The notes beneath the pieces are model-generated. The model saw only the letters and a list, made by a program, of their open reading frames with translations. It was not told the origin of the DNA and searched no databases. The translations under genes were made by a program, and so were the position numbers. A DNA stretch of 35,352 bases from DATCBF01 sp964401995 (GTDB taxonomy: Bacteria; Actinomycetota; Thermoleophilia; Solirubrobacterales; 70-9): positions 1 to 35,352 of the forward strand of contig CAYOAP010000019.1 of NCBI GenBank assembly GCA_964401995.1, in the 5' to 3' direction. Shown piece by piece: positions 1 to 7,843 of the stretch. Position 1 is the stretch's first letter. Each line of letters opens with the position of its first letter.

Positions 1-372
1 GCCGTCGTCGCCGCGCAGCTCGAGGATCTCCTCGACCACGGCGCGGTACTCGCGGGCCAGCTCGCGGGTGTGCTCATCGTCTGGGTGGCCGTCGTGGAAC
101 TCCTGAACGTCGATCCGCAGGGAATTTCCGTCCTCACCGGCGACAGCGGCGCCGGCCAGCCCGCGGTGCAGGCCGAGCACGGTCGCGACCGGGGCGCCGC
201 CGCGCGAGCGGCCGCGCTCGATCACCTCGGCTACGACGCCGACCCGGGCGAACTCGTCGTCGCGGCGGGGCAGGAGGAAGACACGCTCCTCGTCGCCGAC
301 GTCGATCGGCAGGGTGGCGGTGACGGTGGGGAAGACGATTGCCTCGTCGAGGGGGATCAGGAGATAAGCCAT
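1..372 (-). CDS. lon: ATP-dependent protease Lon, N-terminal part (runs off the window)
   Basis: The minus-strand frame starting at ATG 372-370 is open to the window edge (124 codons). It begins MAYLLIPLDEAIVFPTVTAT, the typical opening of the Lon substrate-binding (LON/PUA-like) domain, with further matches such as a GDEERVFLLPRRD segment and an HRGLAG turn. Lon is a cytoplasmic AAA+ serine protease that degrades misfolded and regulatory proteins. Only the N-terminal domain is visible; the AAA+ and protease domains lie outside. The gene is divergent from the flavoprotein at 428 and shares a 55-base intergenic region with it. No obvious HspR-type operator was found there. Confidence 0.85.
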   Translation of the reverse strand, partial: MAYLLIPLDEAIVFPTVTATLPIDVGDEERVFLLPRRDDEFARVGVVAEVIERGRSRGGAPVATVLGLHRGLAGAAVAGEDGNSLRIDVQEFHDGHPDDEHTRELAREYRAVVEEILELRGDDG

Positions 373-427
373 GACCAAGTCCACTTTCTGTAGTTAGTCT
401 GGTCACAGGATAGCGTAGGCTGAGCGC
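373..427. promoter_or_regulatory. Divergent promoter region between lon and the flavoprotein gene
   Basis: The 55-base gap contains TAGCGT at 411-416, a TANNNT-type -10 box 11 bases before the GTG at 428. No purine-rich ribosome site precedes that GTG, so a near-leaderless transcript is plausible. TGACCA (372-377) and TGGTCA (400-405) form an inverted pair that overlaps the lon start codon and could be an operator. No convincing -35 element is visible for either direction. The assignments are pattern-based only. Confidence 0.3.
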
Positions 428-2002
428 GTGGCTGCCACCCCAGTCAGCAGAGCGCTCTCCAGCTCCCAGCTGGCAACGCTCGCCGCCCACGGAGAGGAGC
501 GGACTGCCGCGGTCGGCGAGAAGCTGTTCGAGGTCGGCGACAAGAGCTACCCGTTCGTCGCGATCGTCGAGGGCGAGGTCGCGGTGGTCGACTCAGCCGG
601 GCGCGAGATCGTCCGCCATGGGGCCTCCGGCTTCCTCGGCGAGATGAACCTGCTCTCCGGCCAGACCGTCTTCCTCACCGCCGTCGTCACCGCGCCGATG
701 CGCTACATCGCCGTCGACCGCGAAGTCCTGCGCAAGCTGCTCTTCGAGGACGGCTCGCTCTCGGACCTGCTGCTCTCCGCCTTCGTCGAGCGCCGCGAGT
801 CCCTGCAGCAGGTGCAGGGGATCGGGCTGGAGATCGTCGGCCCGCGCGAGTCGGCCGAGACCCGCCGCCTGCTCGATTTCGCCCGCAGCCTGCGGCTCCC
901 CCACTCCTGGCTCGACCCGGCCGAGAGCGAGGAGGCCGCGGCCCTGATCGAGCCGCTCGACCCGGATGAGATCCCGCTGGTGCGGCTGCCCGGCGGCATC
1001 GACCTGCGGCGGCCGAGCAACGGCCAGCTCTCGCGAGCGCTGGGGATCGGGCTCGAGCTGGAGCAGCGCGAGGAGGTCGACCTCCTCGTCGTCGGCGGCG
1101 GCCCGGCCGGCCTCGGGGCGGCGGTCTACGGCGCCTCGGAGGGCCTCGACACGCTGGTCATCGAGAGCACCGTGCTCGGCGGCCAGGCCGGCAGCTCGCG
1201 CCGGATCGAGAACTACCTCGGCTTCCCAGCCGGCATCAGCGGCACCGAGCTGACCAGCCGCGCGATCTCCCAGGCGCGCAAGTTCGGTGCCCGCACGGCG
1301 ACCCCCTACCGCGCCCGCGCCCTTGAGCTGGGCGACGAGCGGCACACCGTCAAGCTCGATGAAGGCAACGAGATCGCGGCCCGTTCGGTGCTGCTCTCGA
1401 CCGGGGCCGAATACCGGCGGCTGCCGGTCGACGACCTCGACGACTACGAGGGGATCAGCGTCTTCTACGCCGCCGGCCCACCCGAGGGGCAGCTCTGCGG
1501 CGGCCAGCGGGTGGGAGTGATCGGCGGCGGCAACTCGGCGGCCCAGGCGGCGGTCTGGCTGGCCCGCGGCGGCGCCCTCGTCACCCTCCTGCACCGCCGC
1601 GCCGACCTCGGCGAGACGATGTCCCAGTACCTGATCGACGAGCTCGACCGCTACGGCGTCGCCGTCCGCGACCGCAGCGAAATCAAAGCCCTGCACGGCG
1701 AGGGCGGCCAGCTCGAGGCGGTCACCCTCAGCGACGGCGCGCAGCTGCCGCTCGCGTTCCTCTTCCTCTTCCTCGGCGCCTCACCCTGCACCGACTGGCT
1801 CGGCGACGTGGTCGCCCGCGACGACGACGGCTTCATCCTCACCGGGCCCGACGCCGGCGCCGGCGGCCTGCTCGAAACCAGCGCCCCCGGCGTCTTCGCC
1901 GCCGGCGACGCGCGGGCGGGGTCGATCAAGCGCTGCGCGACCGCGGTCGGCGAGGGCGCGACGATCGTGCGCTTCGTGCATGAGCATCTGTCGCGGGGGT
2001 AG
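428..2002 (+). CDS. cNMP-fold / thioredoxin-fold / thioredoxin-reductase-like FAD oxidoreductase
   Basis: This is a 524-aa cytoplasmic three-part protein. Residues about 25-115 form a cyclic-nucleotide-binding (CNB) beta-roll with a GEMNLL segment at 71-76. Residues about 135-206 look like a cysteine-less thioredoxin/glutaredoxin fold. Residues 215-524 are a thioredoxin-reductase-like flavoprotein with FAD motif GGGPAG (223-228), NAD(P) motif GGGNSA (366-371) and a C-terminal AAGDARAGSIKR segment. The redox CxxC that classical TrxR carries just before the NAD(P) motif is absent (AAGPPEG there, with one Cys at 357). The phosphate-cassette Arg of true cAMP binders also seems missing (VFLTA in place of PRAAT). 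The family is known in actinobacteria, but its electron acceptor is unclear. The GTG start at 428 is the only usual start near the domain edge. An SDR gene follows. Confidence 0.85.
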   Translation: MAATPVSRALSSSQLATLAAHGEERTAAVGEKLFEVGDKSYPFVAIVEGEVAVVDSAGREIVRHGASGFLGEMNLLSGQTVFLTAVVTAPMRYIAVDREVLRKLLFEDGSLSDLLLSAFVERRESLQQVQGIGLEIVGPRESAETRRLLDFARSLRLPHSWLDPAESEEAAALIEPLDPDEIPLVRLPGGIDLRRPSNGQLSRALGIGLELEQREEVDLLVVGGGPAGLGAAVYGASEGLDTLVIESTVLGGQAGSSRRIENYLGFPAGISGTELTSRAISQARKFGARTATPYRARALELGDERHTVKLDEGNEIAARSVLLSTGAEYRRLPVDDLDDYEGISVFYAAGPPEGQLCGGQRVGVIGGGNSAAQAAVWLARGGALVTLLHRRADLGETMSQYLIDELDRYGVAVRDRSEIKALHGEGGQLEAVTLSDGAQLPLAFLFLFLGASPCTDWLGDVVARDDDGFILTGPDAGAGGLLETSAPGVFAAGDARAGSIKRCATAVGEGATIVRFVHEHLSRG

Positions 2003-2047
2003 GTGGAGGCGAAGTGGCTGGACACGAAAACGACTGAAGGGAATGCG

Positions 2048-2812
2048 ATGACGACTTCACTCGACGGAACCGTGGCCTTGATCACCGGCGCCAGCAGTGG
2101 CATCGGCGAGGCGACCGCGCGGGCGCTGGCGTCGCAGGGCGCCAAAGTCGCCGTCGCGGCCCGGCGGCTGGAGCGGCTTGAGCGGCTGGCCAGCGAGATC
2201 GGCGGCCAGGGCCACACCGCGCTGGCGATCCGCTCCGACATCACCGACCAGGCGCAGGCGATCGACGCCGTCGATCGCACCGTCAGCGAGCTGGGGCGGC
2301 TCGACATCGTCGTCAACAACGCCGGCCAGATGCTGCTGGGGCCGATCGAGGACGCGCCGACCGAGGAGTGGGACCGGATGATCGACCTCAACCTCAAGGG
2401 CCTGATCAACACCACCCACGCCGCCCTCCCCCACCTGCTCGCCGCCGCCGAGGACTCCGAGCGCGGCTGCGCCGACGTGGTCAACATCAGCTCCGTCGCC
2501 GGCCGCATCGCCCGCGCCGGCTCCGGCGTCTACAACCTGACCAAGCACGGGGTCGGCGCTTTCAGCGAGTCCTTCCGCCAGGAGTTCGCCAGCCGCAAGC
2601 TGAGGTCGATCATCATCGAGCCAGGGGCGGTGGACACGGAGCTCTCCGACCACATCCGCGACGGGGTCAGGGAGGTGGTGCGCGAACGCTTCGCCGACAT
2701 CGAGATGCTCCAGGCCGACGACATCGCCGACGCGATCGCCTACGCGGTGACCCGCCCCGCCCACGTCTCCCTCAACGAGATCCTGATCCGGCCCACCGAG
2801 CAGCAGGGCTGA
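2048..2812 (+). CDS. SDR family NAD(P)-dependent oxidoreductase
   Basis: A 254-aa classical short-chain dehydrogenase, the usual length for the family. It has the cofactor motif TGASSGIG at 13-20, NNAG at 90-93, the catalytic Ser in the NISS segment (148/149) and catalytic Tyr162/Lys166 in YNLTK. The substrate cannot be read from sequence. I chose ATG 2048 over the GTG at 2003 because GAAGGG lies just upstream and because the Rossmann strand then starts at the normal distance. The gene follows the flavoprotein by 45 bases and may be co-transcribed, so it could use the same reductant pool. Confidence 0.88.
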   Translation: MTTSLDGTVALITGASSGIGEATARALASQGAKVAVAARRLERLERLASEIGGQGHTALAIRSDITDQAQAIDAVDRTVSELGRLDIVVNNAGQMLLGPIEDAPTEEWDRMIDLNLKGLINTTHAALPHLLAAAEDSERGCADVVNISSVAGRIARAGSGVYNLTKHGVGAFSESFRQEFASRKLRSIIIEPGAVDTELSDHIRDGVREVVRERFADIEMLQADDIADAIAYAVTRPAHVSLNEILIRPTEQQG

Positions 2813-2850
2813 GCGCCGCGAAGCGGAGTTGGCCCCGTGATACACAGTAT

Positions 2851-2868
2851 TATACCAATATAGGTATA
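2851..2868. promoter_or_regulatory. Operator palindrome and -10 box of the HEPN/MNT operon
   Basis: TATACC (2851-2856) and GGTATA (2863-2868) form a perfect 6-bp inverted repeat with a 6-base spacer, set in an AT-rich patch (2841-2872) that stands out from its GC-rich surroundings. TATATT at 2865-2870 fits a -10 box. It lies 6 bases before the ATG at 2877, so the transcript would be leaderless, and the palindrome overlaps this box. The first protein of the operon carries an XRE-type HTH, so self-repression at this site is the simplest reading. Confidence 0.6.
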
Positions 2869-2876
2869 TTTCAGGC

Positions 2877-3407
2877 ATGACCAACGTGGCCACAACGCTC
2901 CGCCAAATCCGCGCCGAATCGAATATGTCCCAGGCTGACCTCGCCGCTCGCGCAGGGACTTCCCAGCCAGCCCTTGCCCGCTATGAGACCGGCGTTGCCC
3001 TGCCGACACTTCCGACCCTGGAGCGGCTCCTCTCCGCGTGTGGACGAGAACTACAGATCGAAGCCCCGCGGAGTACTGAGAAGCCTGCGCGCGCCACCTC
3101 TATGCGAGGCCATCTCGGCCCCCGCGCAGCAAAGCTGCGCCACCACCGGCGCGCCCTGCTCGACGCCGCGCAGAAACGCGGCCTTAGCAAGGTGCGGGTA
3201 TTCGGGTCATTGGCCCGAGGCGAAGACGGACCCGAGAGCGACATCGACTTCCTCGTCGACCTCAAGGCCGGCAGGACGCTCATCGATCTGGCGGGCTTTA
3301 GGCATGAAGCCACCGAGATTCTCGACATCCCCGTCGATATCGCAACAGTCGACATGCTCAAGGAGCGCATTCGCGACGAGGTCCTGGCCGAGGCCCTACC
3401 CATATGA
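2877..3407 (+). CDS. XRE HTH-MNT nucleotidyltransferase, antitoxin of a HEPN/MNT pair
   Basis: A 176-aa fusion. Residues about 5-60 are an XRE-type helix-turn-helix (LRQIRAESNMSQADLAARAG and a SQPALARYE recognition helix). Residues about 85-176 are a minimal nucleotidyltransferase with GSLARG at 110-115 and the catalytic acidic pair in SDIDFLVD (D122, D124). In studied HEPN/MNT systems the MNT enzyme adds AMP to a tyrosine of the HEPN toxin and so disarms it. The stop overlaps the HEPN start (ATGA, 3404-3407), so the two are translationally coupled. The HTH suggests that it also represses the operon through the palindrome at 2851-2868. Codon use looks less extreme in GC than that of neighbouring genes, consistent with acquisition. 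Confidence 0.85.
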   Translation: MTNVATTLRQIRAESNMSQADLAARAGTSQPALARYETGVALPTLPTLERLLSACGRELQIEAPRSTEKPARATSMRGHLGPRAAKLRHHRRALLDAAQKRGLSKVRVFGSLARGEDGPESDIDFLVDLKAGRTLIDLAGFRHEATEILDIPVDIATVDMLKERIRDEVLAEALPI

Positions 3408-3742
3408 GTCGGGATGAGCGAGAGCGCCTGCGTGACCTCAAAGATGCGATCACTGCAATTCACGAACATCTGCAGCGCGTAGACAAGACGGCGCCGAAGA
3501 TGGATGACCCACTGCTGCACGATGCTCTTCTCTTCCAGTTTGTGGTCATCGGCGAGGCGGTCAAGCACTTGAGCCTGGAGACCCGCGAATCAGCTCCCGA
3601 GATCCCCTGGACCGATATCGCCGGGCTCCGCGACCTGATCGCCCATGAGTACTTCAGGATCGACATACATCGCGTCCTTGAGATCGTCGAGCGAGACCTT
3701 CCCGCGCTCGAGCGAGCCATTGATCGCATGCTCCCCGACTGA
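3404..3742 (+). CDS. HEPN domain ribonuclease toxin (DUF86 family)
   Basis: A 112-aa all-helical HEPN protein. The hallmark Rx4HxY is present as R76-DLIA-H81-E-Y83. R76 and H81 would form the metal-independent RNase site, and Y83 is the expected AMPylation target of the partner MNT. The length is normal for the DUF86 family. The gene overlaps the MNT gene by 4 bases, which keeps toxin and antitoxin output coupled. The RNA target cannot be told from sequence. The catalytic residues look intact, so I infer an active toxin-antitoxin module. Confidence 0.85.
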   Translation: MSRDERERLRDLKDAITAIHEHLQRVDKTAPKMDDPLLHDALLFQFVVIGEAVKHLSLETRESAPEIPWTDIAGLRDLIAHEYFRIDIHRVLEIVERDLPALERAIDRMLPD

Positions 3743-3825
3743 GCGGGCGGCCGCCGAGGCAGCCCCGCGGCGCCTCGCGCCGACTGTTTCCCGAGGCGAT
3801 CGACTGGGTAGGCAGGGGCCGGAGG

Positions 3826-6120
3826 ATGGAGGCCGTGGCCAGCACCCCCGCGAGACCGATAGGCGCGATCAGGCGCCTGGCGAAAGTCGGTGCCGCGATG
3901 GCCTCGATCGCAGTCGCCTTGATCGTGGCCCCGGTGGCGCAGGCGAGCATCACCAGCGTCTACGGAGGCGAACTCAGCTGCGCAGCTCAGCCGGGCAATG
4001 GCAACGTCCGCCTCTGCAGCGGCCCGACCAAAACCTGGGACGGGGTGACCAAGATCGACGTCAACGTGATCCTCCCTCCCGCCCCTGCCTCCGGCCCGGA
4101 CGGCCCCTATCCGGTGATCGGCGACTTCCACGGCTGGGGCGGCTCGAAGATCGGGATCAACCCGCAGACCCAGGGCTGGGCCCAGAACGGCTACGTCGTC
4201 TTCAGCATGAGCGACCGCGGCTGGGGCAACTCCTGCGGCGCACAGGATCCCGACAAACTCTCTCTCAGCGCCAAATGCGCCAGTGGCTACAACCACCTGA
4301 TGGACGACCGCTACGAGGTCCGCGACGCCCAGTACCTGATCTCCGTGCTGGCTGACGAGGGCGTGGCCCAGCCGCAGAAGATCGGCGCCACCGGCGTCTC
4401 CTACGGCGGCGGGCTCTCGATGGCGCTCGCCGCCCTGCGCGACCGCACGATGCTGCCCGACGGCTCGCTGGTTCCATGGAAAAGCCCGGCGGGCACGCCG
4501 ATGGCGGTCGCGGCGGCGGTGCCGCAGTGGCCCTGGAGCGACCTCGCCTACTCGCTGCTGCCGAATGGCCGCACCCTCGACTACGTGGCCGACGCTCCCT
4601 ACCTCGGCCCGGGCGGCGGCGCCCCGATTGGAGTCGAGAAGGCCTCGTTCGTCTCCGGCCTCTATGCGACCGGCCAGACAGCGAGCAACTACGCGCTGCC
4701 CTTGGCCGACCCCGGCGCCGACCTGGTCACCTGGTTCAGCGTGATCAGCGCCGGCGAGCCGTATGACTCAAACCCAGCAGCCGGACCGATCATCAGCGAG
4801 ATCACCGCCCACCACTCCTCCTATTACATAAACCACGCCGAGCAGCCAGCGCCGCTGTTGATCCAGAGCGGCTGGAACGACGACCTCTTCCCGGCCGACG
4901 AGGCGCTCCGCTTCTACAACCGCACCCGCTCGCAGTTCCCCGGCAACCCGATCTCGCTCTACTTCATGGACGACGGCCACGCCCGCAGCCAGAACAAGAC
5001 GGCCGACGTCGAAGCGTTCGAAGCCCGCCAGAACGCCTGGTTCGACCACTATCTGAAGGGCGTCGGGGCGGCGCCGGCGCCGAGCGTCGAAGCGCTGACC
5101 ACGACCTGCGGCGGGCCCTCCGGCGGGCCCTATGCCGCCGACAACTGGAAAGACCTGGCGCCCGGCGAGATCCGCCTCGACGGTGCCGCCCCCCAGACCG
5201 TCGTCCCCGGGGCCGGAAACCCAACTATCGGGCAGAGCTTCGACCCGATCGCGGGCACGGGCGCCTGCGCCACCGCGCCGGGGACCGACCAGGCCGGCGT
5301 CGCCACCTATCGCCTGCCCGCCGCCCCCGCCGGCGGCTTCACCCTGATCGGCTCGCCGACCGTGATCGCCGACATCGCCTCGCCGAGCCCGCAGTCCGAG
5401 CTGGCGGCGCGCCTGCTCGACGTCACCCCGGGGGGCACGGAGACGCTGATCGCCCGCGGCCTGCTGCGGCCGGGCGCCGGCGGCGCCGGAACTGTCTTCC
5501 AGCTGCACCCGCAGGCCTTCCACTTCGCCGCCGGCGATGTGGCCAAGCTCGAGCTGCTGCCCTCTGACGCCCCCTACGCGCGACCGTCAAACGCCCAGGG
5601 GCCAATCACGATCTCCAACCTGGAGCTGCGCCTGCCGGTGCTCGAGCAGCCCGGGTCGCTGGGCGGCGAGGTCCAGGCGCCCGCCCCCAAAGTCGTCCCC
5701 CCTGGCTACCAGCTGGCGATCGATTACCAGGCAGGTAGCAACACTGGCGGCAGCGGGAACGGCGCGCCGATCATCGGCGTCGGGGTGACTGGACTTGCCC
5801 GGGGCCGGATCCACGCCACCTCGAAAGCGCTGCTGGTCCGGCTCCACTGCGCCGGTGCCGCAGCCTGCGCCGGCAACCTCTCGATCAGCCTCGCCCGACC
5901 GACGGCAACGGCATCAGGGACGCGGCCGGTACTGGCAAGCGGCGCCTACTCGATCCCCAGCCGGCTGACGAGACGCCTGGCGCTGCCGCTCAGCCGGGCC
6001 GGCCGCAGGATCGTCGCCAGCCACCTGGGCCGACGGGCCACGCTCCAGGCCCACCTCGACTTCAACGACTCGGGCCGCCCGACTCTGTTCGAGCTAACCC
6101 GCCCCGTTCACTTCAAATAA
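3826..6120 (+). CDS. Secreted CocE/NonD-type alpha/beta hydrolase (S15 peptidase-like)
   Basis: A 764-aa exported protein. An Arg/Lys-containing n-region is followed by a hydrophobic stretch (about 24-40) ending in AQA, a likely signal peptidase site. The alpha/beta-hydrolase core has the nucleophile elbow GVSYGGG (Ser192), a candidate acid in GWNDDLFP (352/353) and the histidine in DDGH (His385). A beta-sandwich resembling the PepX C-terminal domain spans about 430-610. A last beta-rich domain (about 650-764) contains a Cys pair (LHCAGAAACAG), a style common on actinobacterial surface proteins. Members hydrolyse acyl esters or proline-ended peptides; the substrate here is unknown. GGAGG at 3821-3825 abuts ATG 3826 and sits 9 bases before an in-frame GTG at 3835, so the GTG may be the true start. 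Confidence 0.82.
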   Translation: MEAVASTPARPIGAIRRLAKVGAAMASIAVALIVAPVAQASITSVYGGELSCAAQPGNGNVRLCSGPTKTWDGVTKIDVNVILPPAPASGPDGPYPVIGDFHGWGGSKIGINPQTQGWAQNGYVVFSMSDRGWGNSCGAQDPDKLSLSAKCASGYNHLMDDRYEVRDAQYLISVLADEGVAQPQKIGATGVSYGGGLSMALAALRDRTMLPDGSLVPWKSPAGTPMAVAAAVPQWPWSDLAYSLLPNGRTLDYVADAPYLGPGGGAPIGVEKASFVSGLYATGQTASNYALPLADPGADLVTWFSVISAGEPYDSNPAAGPIISEITAHHSSYYINHAEQPAPLLIQSGWNDDLFPADEALRFYNRTRSQFPGNPISLYFMDDGHARSQNKTADVEAFEARQNAWFDHYLKGVGAAPAPSVEALTTTCGGPSGGPYAADNWKDLAPGEIRLDGAAPQTVVPGAGNPTIGQSFDPIAGTGACATAPGTDQAGVATYRLPAAPAGGFTLIGSPTVIADIASPSPQSELAARLLDVTPGGTETLIARGLLRPGAGGAGTVFQLHPQAFHFAAGDVAKLELLPSDAPYARPSNAQGPITISNLELRLPVLEQPGSLGGEVQAPAPKVVPPGYQLAIDYQAGSNTGGSGNGAPIIGVGVTGLARGRIHATSKALLVRLHCAGAAACAGNLSISLARPTATASGTRPVLASGAYSIPSRLTRRLALPLSRAGRRIVASHLGRRATLQAHLDFNDSGRPTLFELTRPVHFK

Positions 6121-6127
6121 ACGAGCG

Positions 6128-7096
6128 TCACGGCGTCATCACCACGCGGCCGAAAGCGTTGCGGCCCTCCAGGTACGCGTGGGCCGCAGCCGCTTCGGCG
6201 AGCGAGAAGGAACTGTCGATCTCGACGTGCAGCTCGCCGCCGGCCACCTGCTTGATCAGGTCGGCGATCATTGGGTGGACCCGCGGGTACTCGGCGAGCA
6301 AAGCCCCGCCGAGGTAGACGCCGCGCAAAGTGTTGTTCTTCGCCCACAGTGTTTTGGCCTCGACGTCGGAGCCGCCACGGCCGGCGACACCGACGCTGAC
6401 CAGCGTCCCCCGGTAGGCCAGCGCCTCGATGCTGTCGACCAGGTTCTTGCCACCGACCGAGTCCAGCACGACGTCGACGCCGCGCCCGTCGGTCAGCTCG
6501 CGAACCCGCTCGACGAAGCTTTCGCCGGCGTAGTTGATGCCGTGGTCGAGGCCGAGCGGCTTCAGGCGCTCAAGCTTTTCGTCGTTGGAGGCGGTCGAGA
6601 TCACGGTCGCGCCCGCCCGCTTTGCCATCTGGATCGCCGCCATCCCGACGCCACCCCCGCCGGCATGAACCAGCACCGTCTGCCCCTGCTCAAGACCTCC
6701 AGCCGTGAACAGGCACTCATGGGCGGTGCCGAGCGCGACCGGGATGCAGGCGGCCACAGCCGGGTCGAGGCCATCGGGGATCGGCCAGGTCATGATTCCC
6801 GGCACAACCCGCTTCTCGGCATGGGAGCCATCCGCGTTGAGGGCAACCACCTTCTCGCCGACGGCGGGGCTCTCGACCCCCGCGCCAACTTCAGTGACAG
6901 TGCCGGCACACAGATAACCGACGATGTGCGGCGTCGCGGCCGGCGGCGAGCCGGCGCGGGCGAGCAGATCGCCGCCCTCGATGCTGATCGCCTCGACCTC
7001 GACCAAGACACAACCATCGGGGCAAACTGGGTCGGCAACCTCCTCGTAACGAAGCACGTCCGGAGGTCCGTTCTCATATATGACCGCTGCCTTGAT
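6128..7096 (-). CDS. NADPH:quinone oxidoreductase (zeta-crystallin-like MDR), start at AUC or GUG
   Basis: A medium-chain reductase without catalytic zinc ligands. It has the nucleotide motif AGGGGVG (about 145-151), and family segments run to the C-terminal FGRVVMTP. It would reduce quinones or enones with NADPH. The first usual start is GTG 7057 (309 aa), but the frame continues upstream with KAAVIYENGPPDV, the conserved first strand of this family, back to an ATC at 7096-7094 exactly where homologues have Met. An in-frame TAA lies four codons above that ATC (7110-7108 on this strand), and no ATG, GTG or TTG occurs between. TAAGAT at 7108-7103 could be a -10 box 6 bases before the ATC (leaderless). 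A single-base loss of ATG or an assembly error are the alternatives. A 16-bp inverted repeat lies directly upstream. The gene is convergent with the hydrolase gene. Confidence 0.75.
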   Translation of the reverse strand: MKAAVIYENGPPDVLRYEEVADPVCPDGCVLVEVEAISIEGGDLLARAGSPPAATPHIVGYLCAGTVTEVGAGVESPAVGEKVVALNADGSHAEKRVVPGIMTWPIPDGLDPAVAACIPVALGTAHECLFTAGGLEQGQTVLVHAGGGGVGMAAIQMAKRAGATVISTASNDEKLERLKPLGLDHGINYAGESFVERVRELTDGRGVDVVLDSVGGKNLVDSIEALAYRGTLVSVGVAGRGGSDVEAKTLWAKNNTLRGVYLGGALLAEYPRVHPMIADLIKQVAGGELHVEIDSSFSLAEAAAAHAYLEGRNAFGRVVMTP

Positions 7097-7109
7097 CCAG
7101 CGATCTTAC

Positions 7110-7158
7110 GACGAGACCTACATTTCCCACGCTATAGGGGGTAAATGTAGGTCTCGTC
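7110..7158. promoter_or_regulatory. Perfect 16-bp inverted repeat upstream of the quinone reductase
   Basis: GACGAGACCTACATTT (7110-7125) is repeated in exact reverse complement at 7143-7158, with a 17-base spacer. The spacer holds CTATAG, a possible -10 box on the minus strand, so the arms could be paired operator sites flanking the promoter of the quinone reductase. As RNA it would form a strong 16-bp stem. It has no following T-run, which argues against an intrinsic terminator for the VOC gene that ends at 7163. The regulator is not encoded next to it. Confidence 0.6.
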
Positions 7159-7162
7159 CCGA

Positions 7163-7795
7163 TCAGGCAGGCGGCGTCATCAGCGCGATCGGAACCGAGA
7201 GGCCAGCGGAGCGGCGCAGGGTGGCGATGCGGCGGCCGGGCTGGATCGCGGGGCGGATCTCGCTGACGCGATCGCCGAGCCCGGCGACGGTCGCGTCCAG
7301 ATCAGGAGCGACAAAGGCCAGGCCCCAGAAGAAGGCGGGATGGTCGCCGCCGGCGCGCTCGATCGCCTCCGGCGGCTCCTGCACCACCTCGAGGATGGTC
7401 GCCCCGAGGCGGAAGAAGGCCTGGCGGGGAGCGCCGGCGGGCGTCGGCGCCTCGCGGATGCGGCGCAGGTCGAGGCCGGCGCCCTCCAGAGCCGTGATCG
7501 TCCGCTCGAGCGCGGGCGTGATCGCGACGACGTGGTCGATCGAGCTGATGCCATTTGGGTGCGACGGCCGCCCGTTCGGCGGCTGCCGATCCGACCGACT
7601 CGTCGGCAACCCATCAAGCTCGACGCTCTCGATATCGCGCAGCGACCAGGCGCTCAGACCCTCGCCCGCATCGGGGGCCGCCAGCCGAATCCGCACATCT
7701 CCGAGCACACAGGTGTCGCCATCAAGCTCAAATCCCAGCGCCGCCCAAGCGTCCGGCGGGTCGGCGACGGTCAGCTCATCGACTGTGGTGGCCAT
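7163..7795 (-). CDS. VOC/glyoxalase-like protein
   Basis: A 210-aa protein with two divergent betaalphabetabetabeta modules. The C-terminal module starts at GISSIDHVVAITPALERT and carries FFRLGATILEVVQEP and FFWGLAFVAPDLDAT, typical of glyoxalase-like (PF13468-like) proteins in which substrate contacts are set by paired modules. Metal ligands cannot be assigned with confidence, because only His and Glu candidates in IDHVV and ILEVV are visible. Substrate unknown. The gene lies just upstream of the quinone reductase on the same strand but is separated from it by the large inverted repeat, so the two may be independently controlled. Confidence 0.7.
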   Translation of the reverse strand: MATTVDELTVADPPDAWAALGFELDGDTCVLGDVRIRLAAPDAGEGLSAWSLRDIESVELDGLPTSRSDRQPPNGRPSHPNGISSIDHVVAITPALERTITALEGAGLDLRRIREAPTPAGAPRQAFFRLGATILEVVQEPPEAIERAGGDHPAFFWGLAFVAPDLDATVAGLGDRVSEIRPAIQPGRRIATLRRSAGLSVPIALMTPPA

Positions 7796-7843
7796 CTTCG
7801 GCTCAAAGATAGCCCTGTCGCCGAGCCGTGAGGATCCAGGACG

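Noticed and set aside
7110..7158. Inverted repeat read as a CRISPR unit or transposon end
   Set aside because: Only one pair is present, with no spacer array, no transposase and no target-site duplication nearby.
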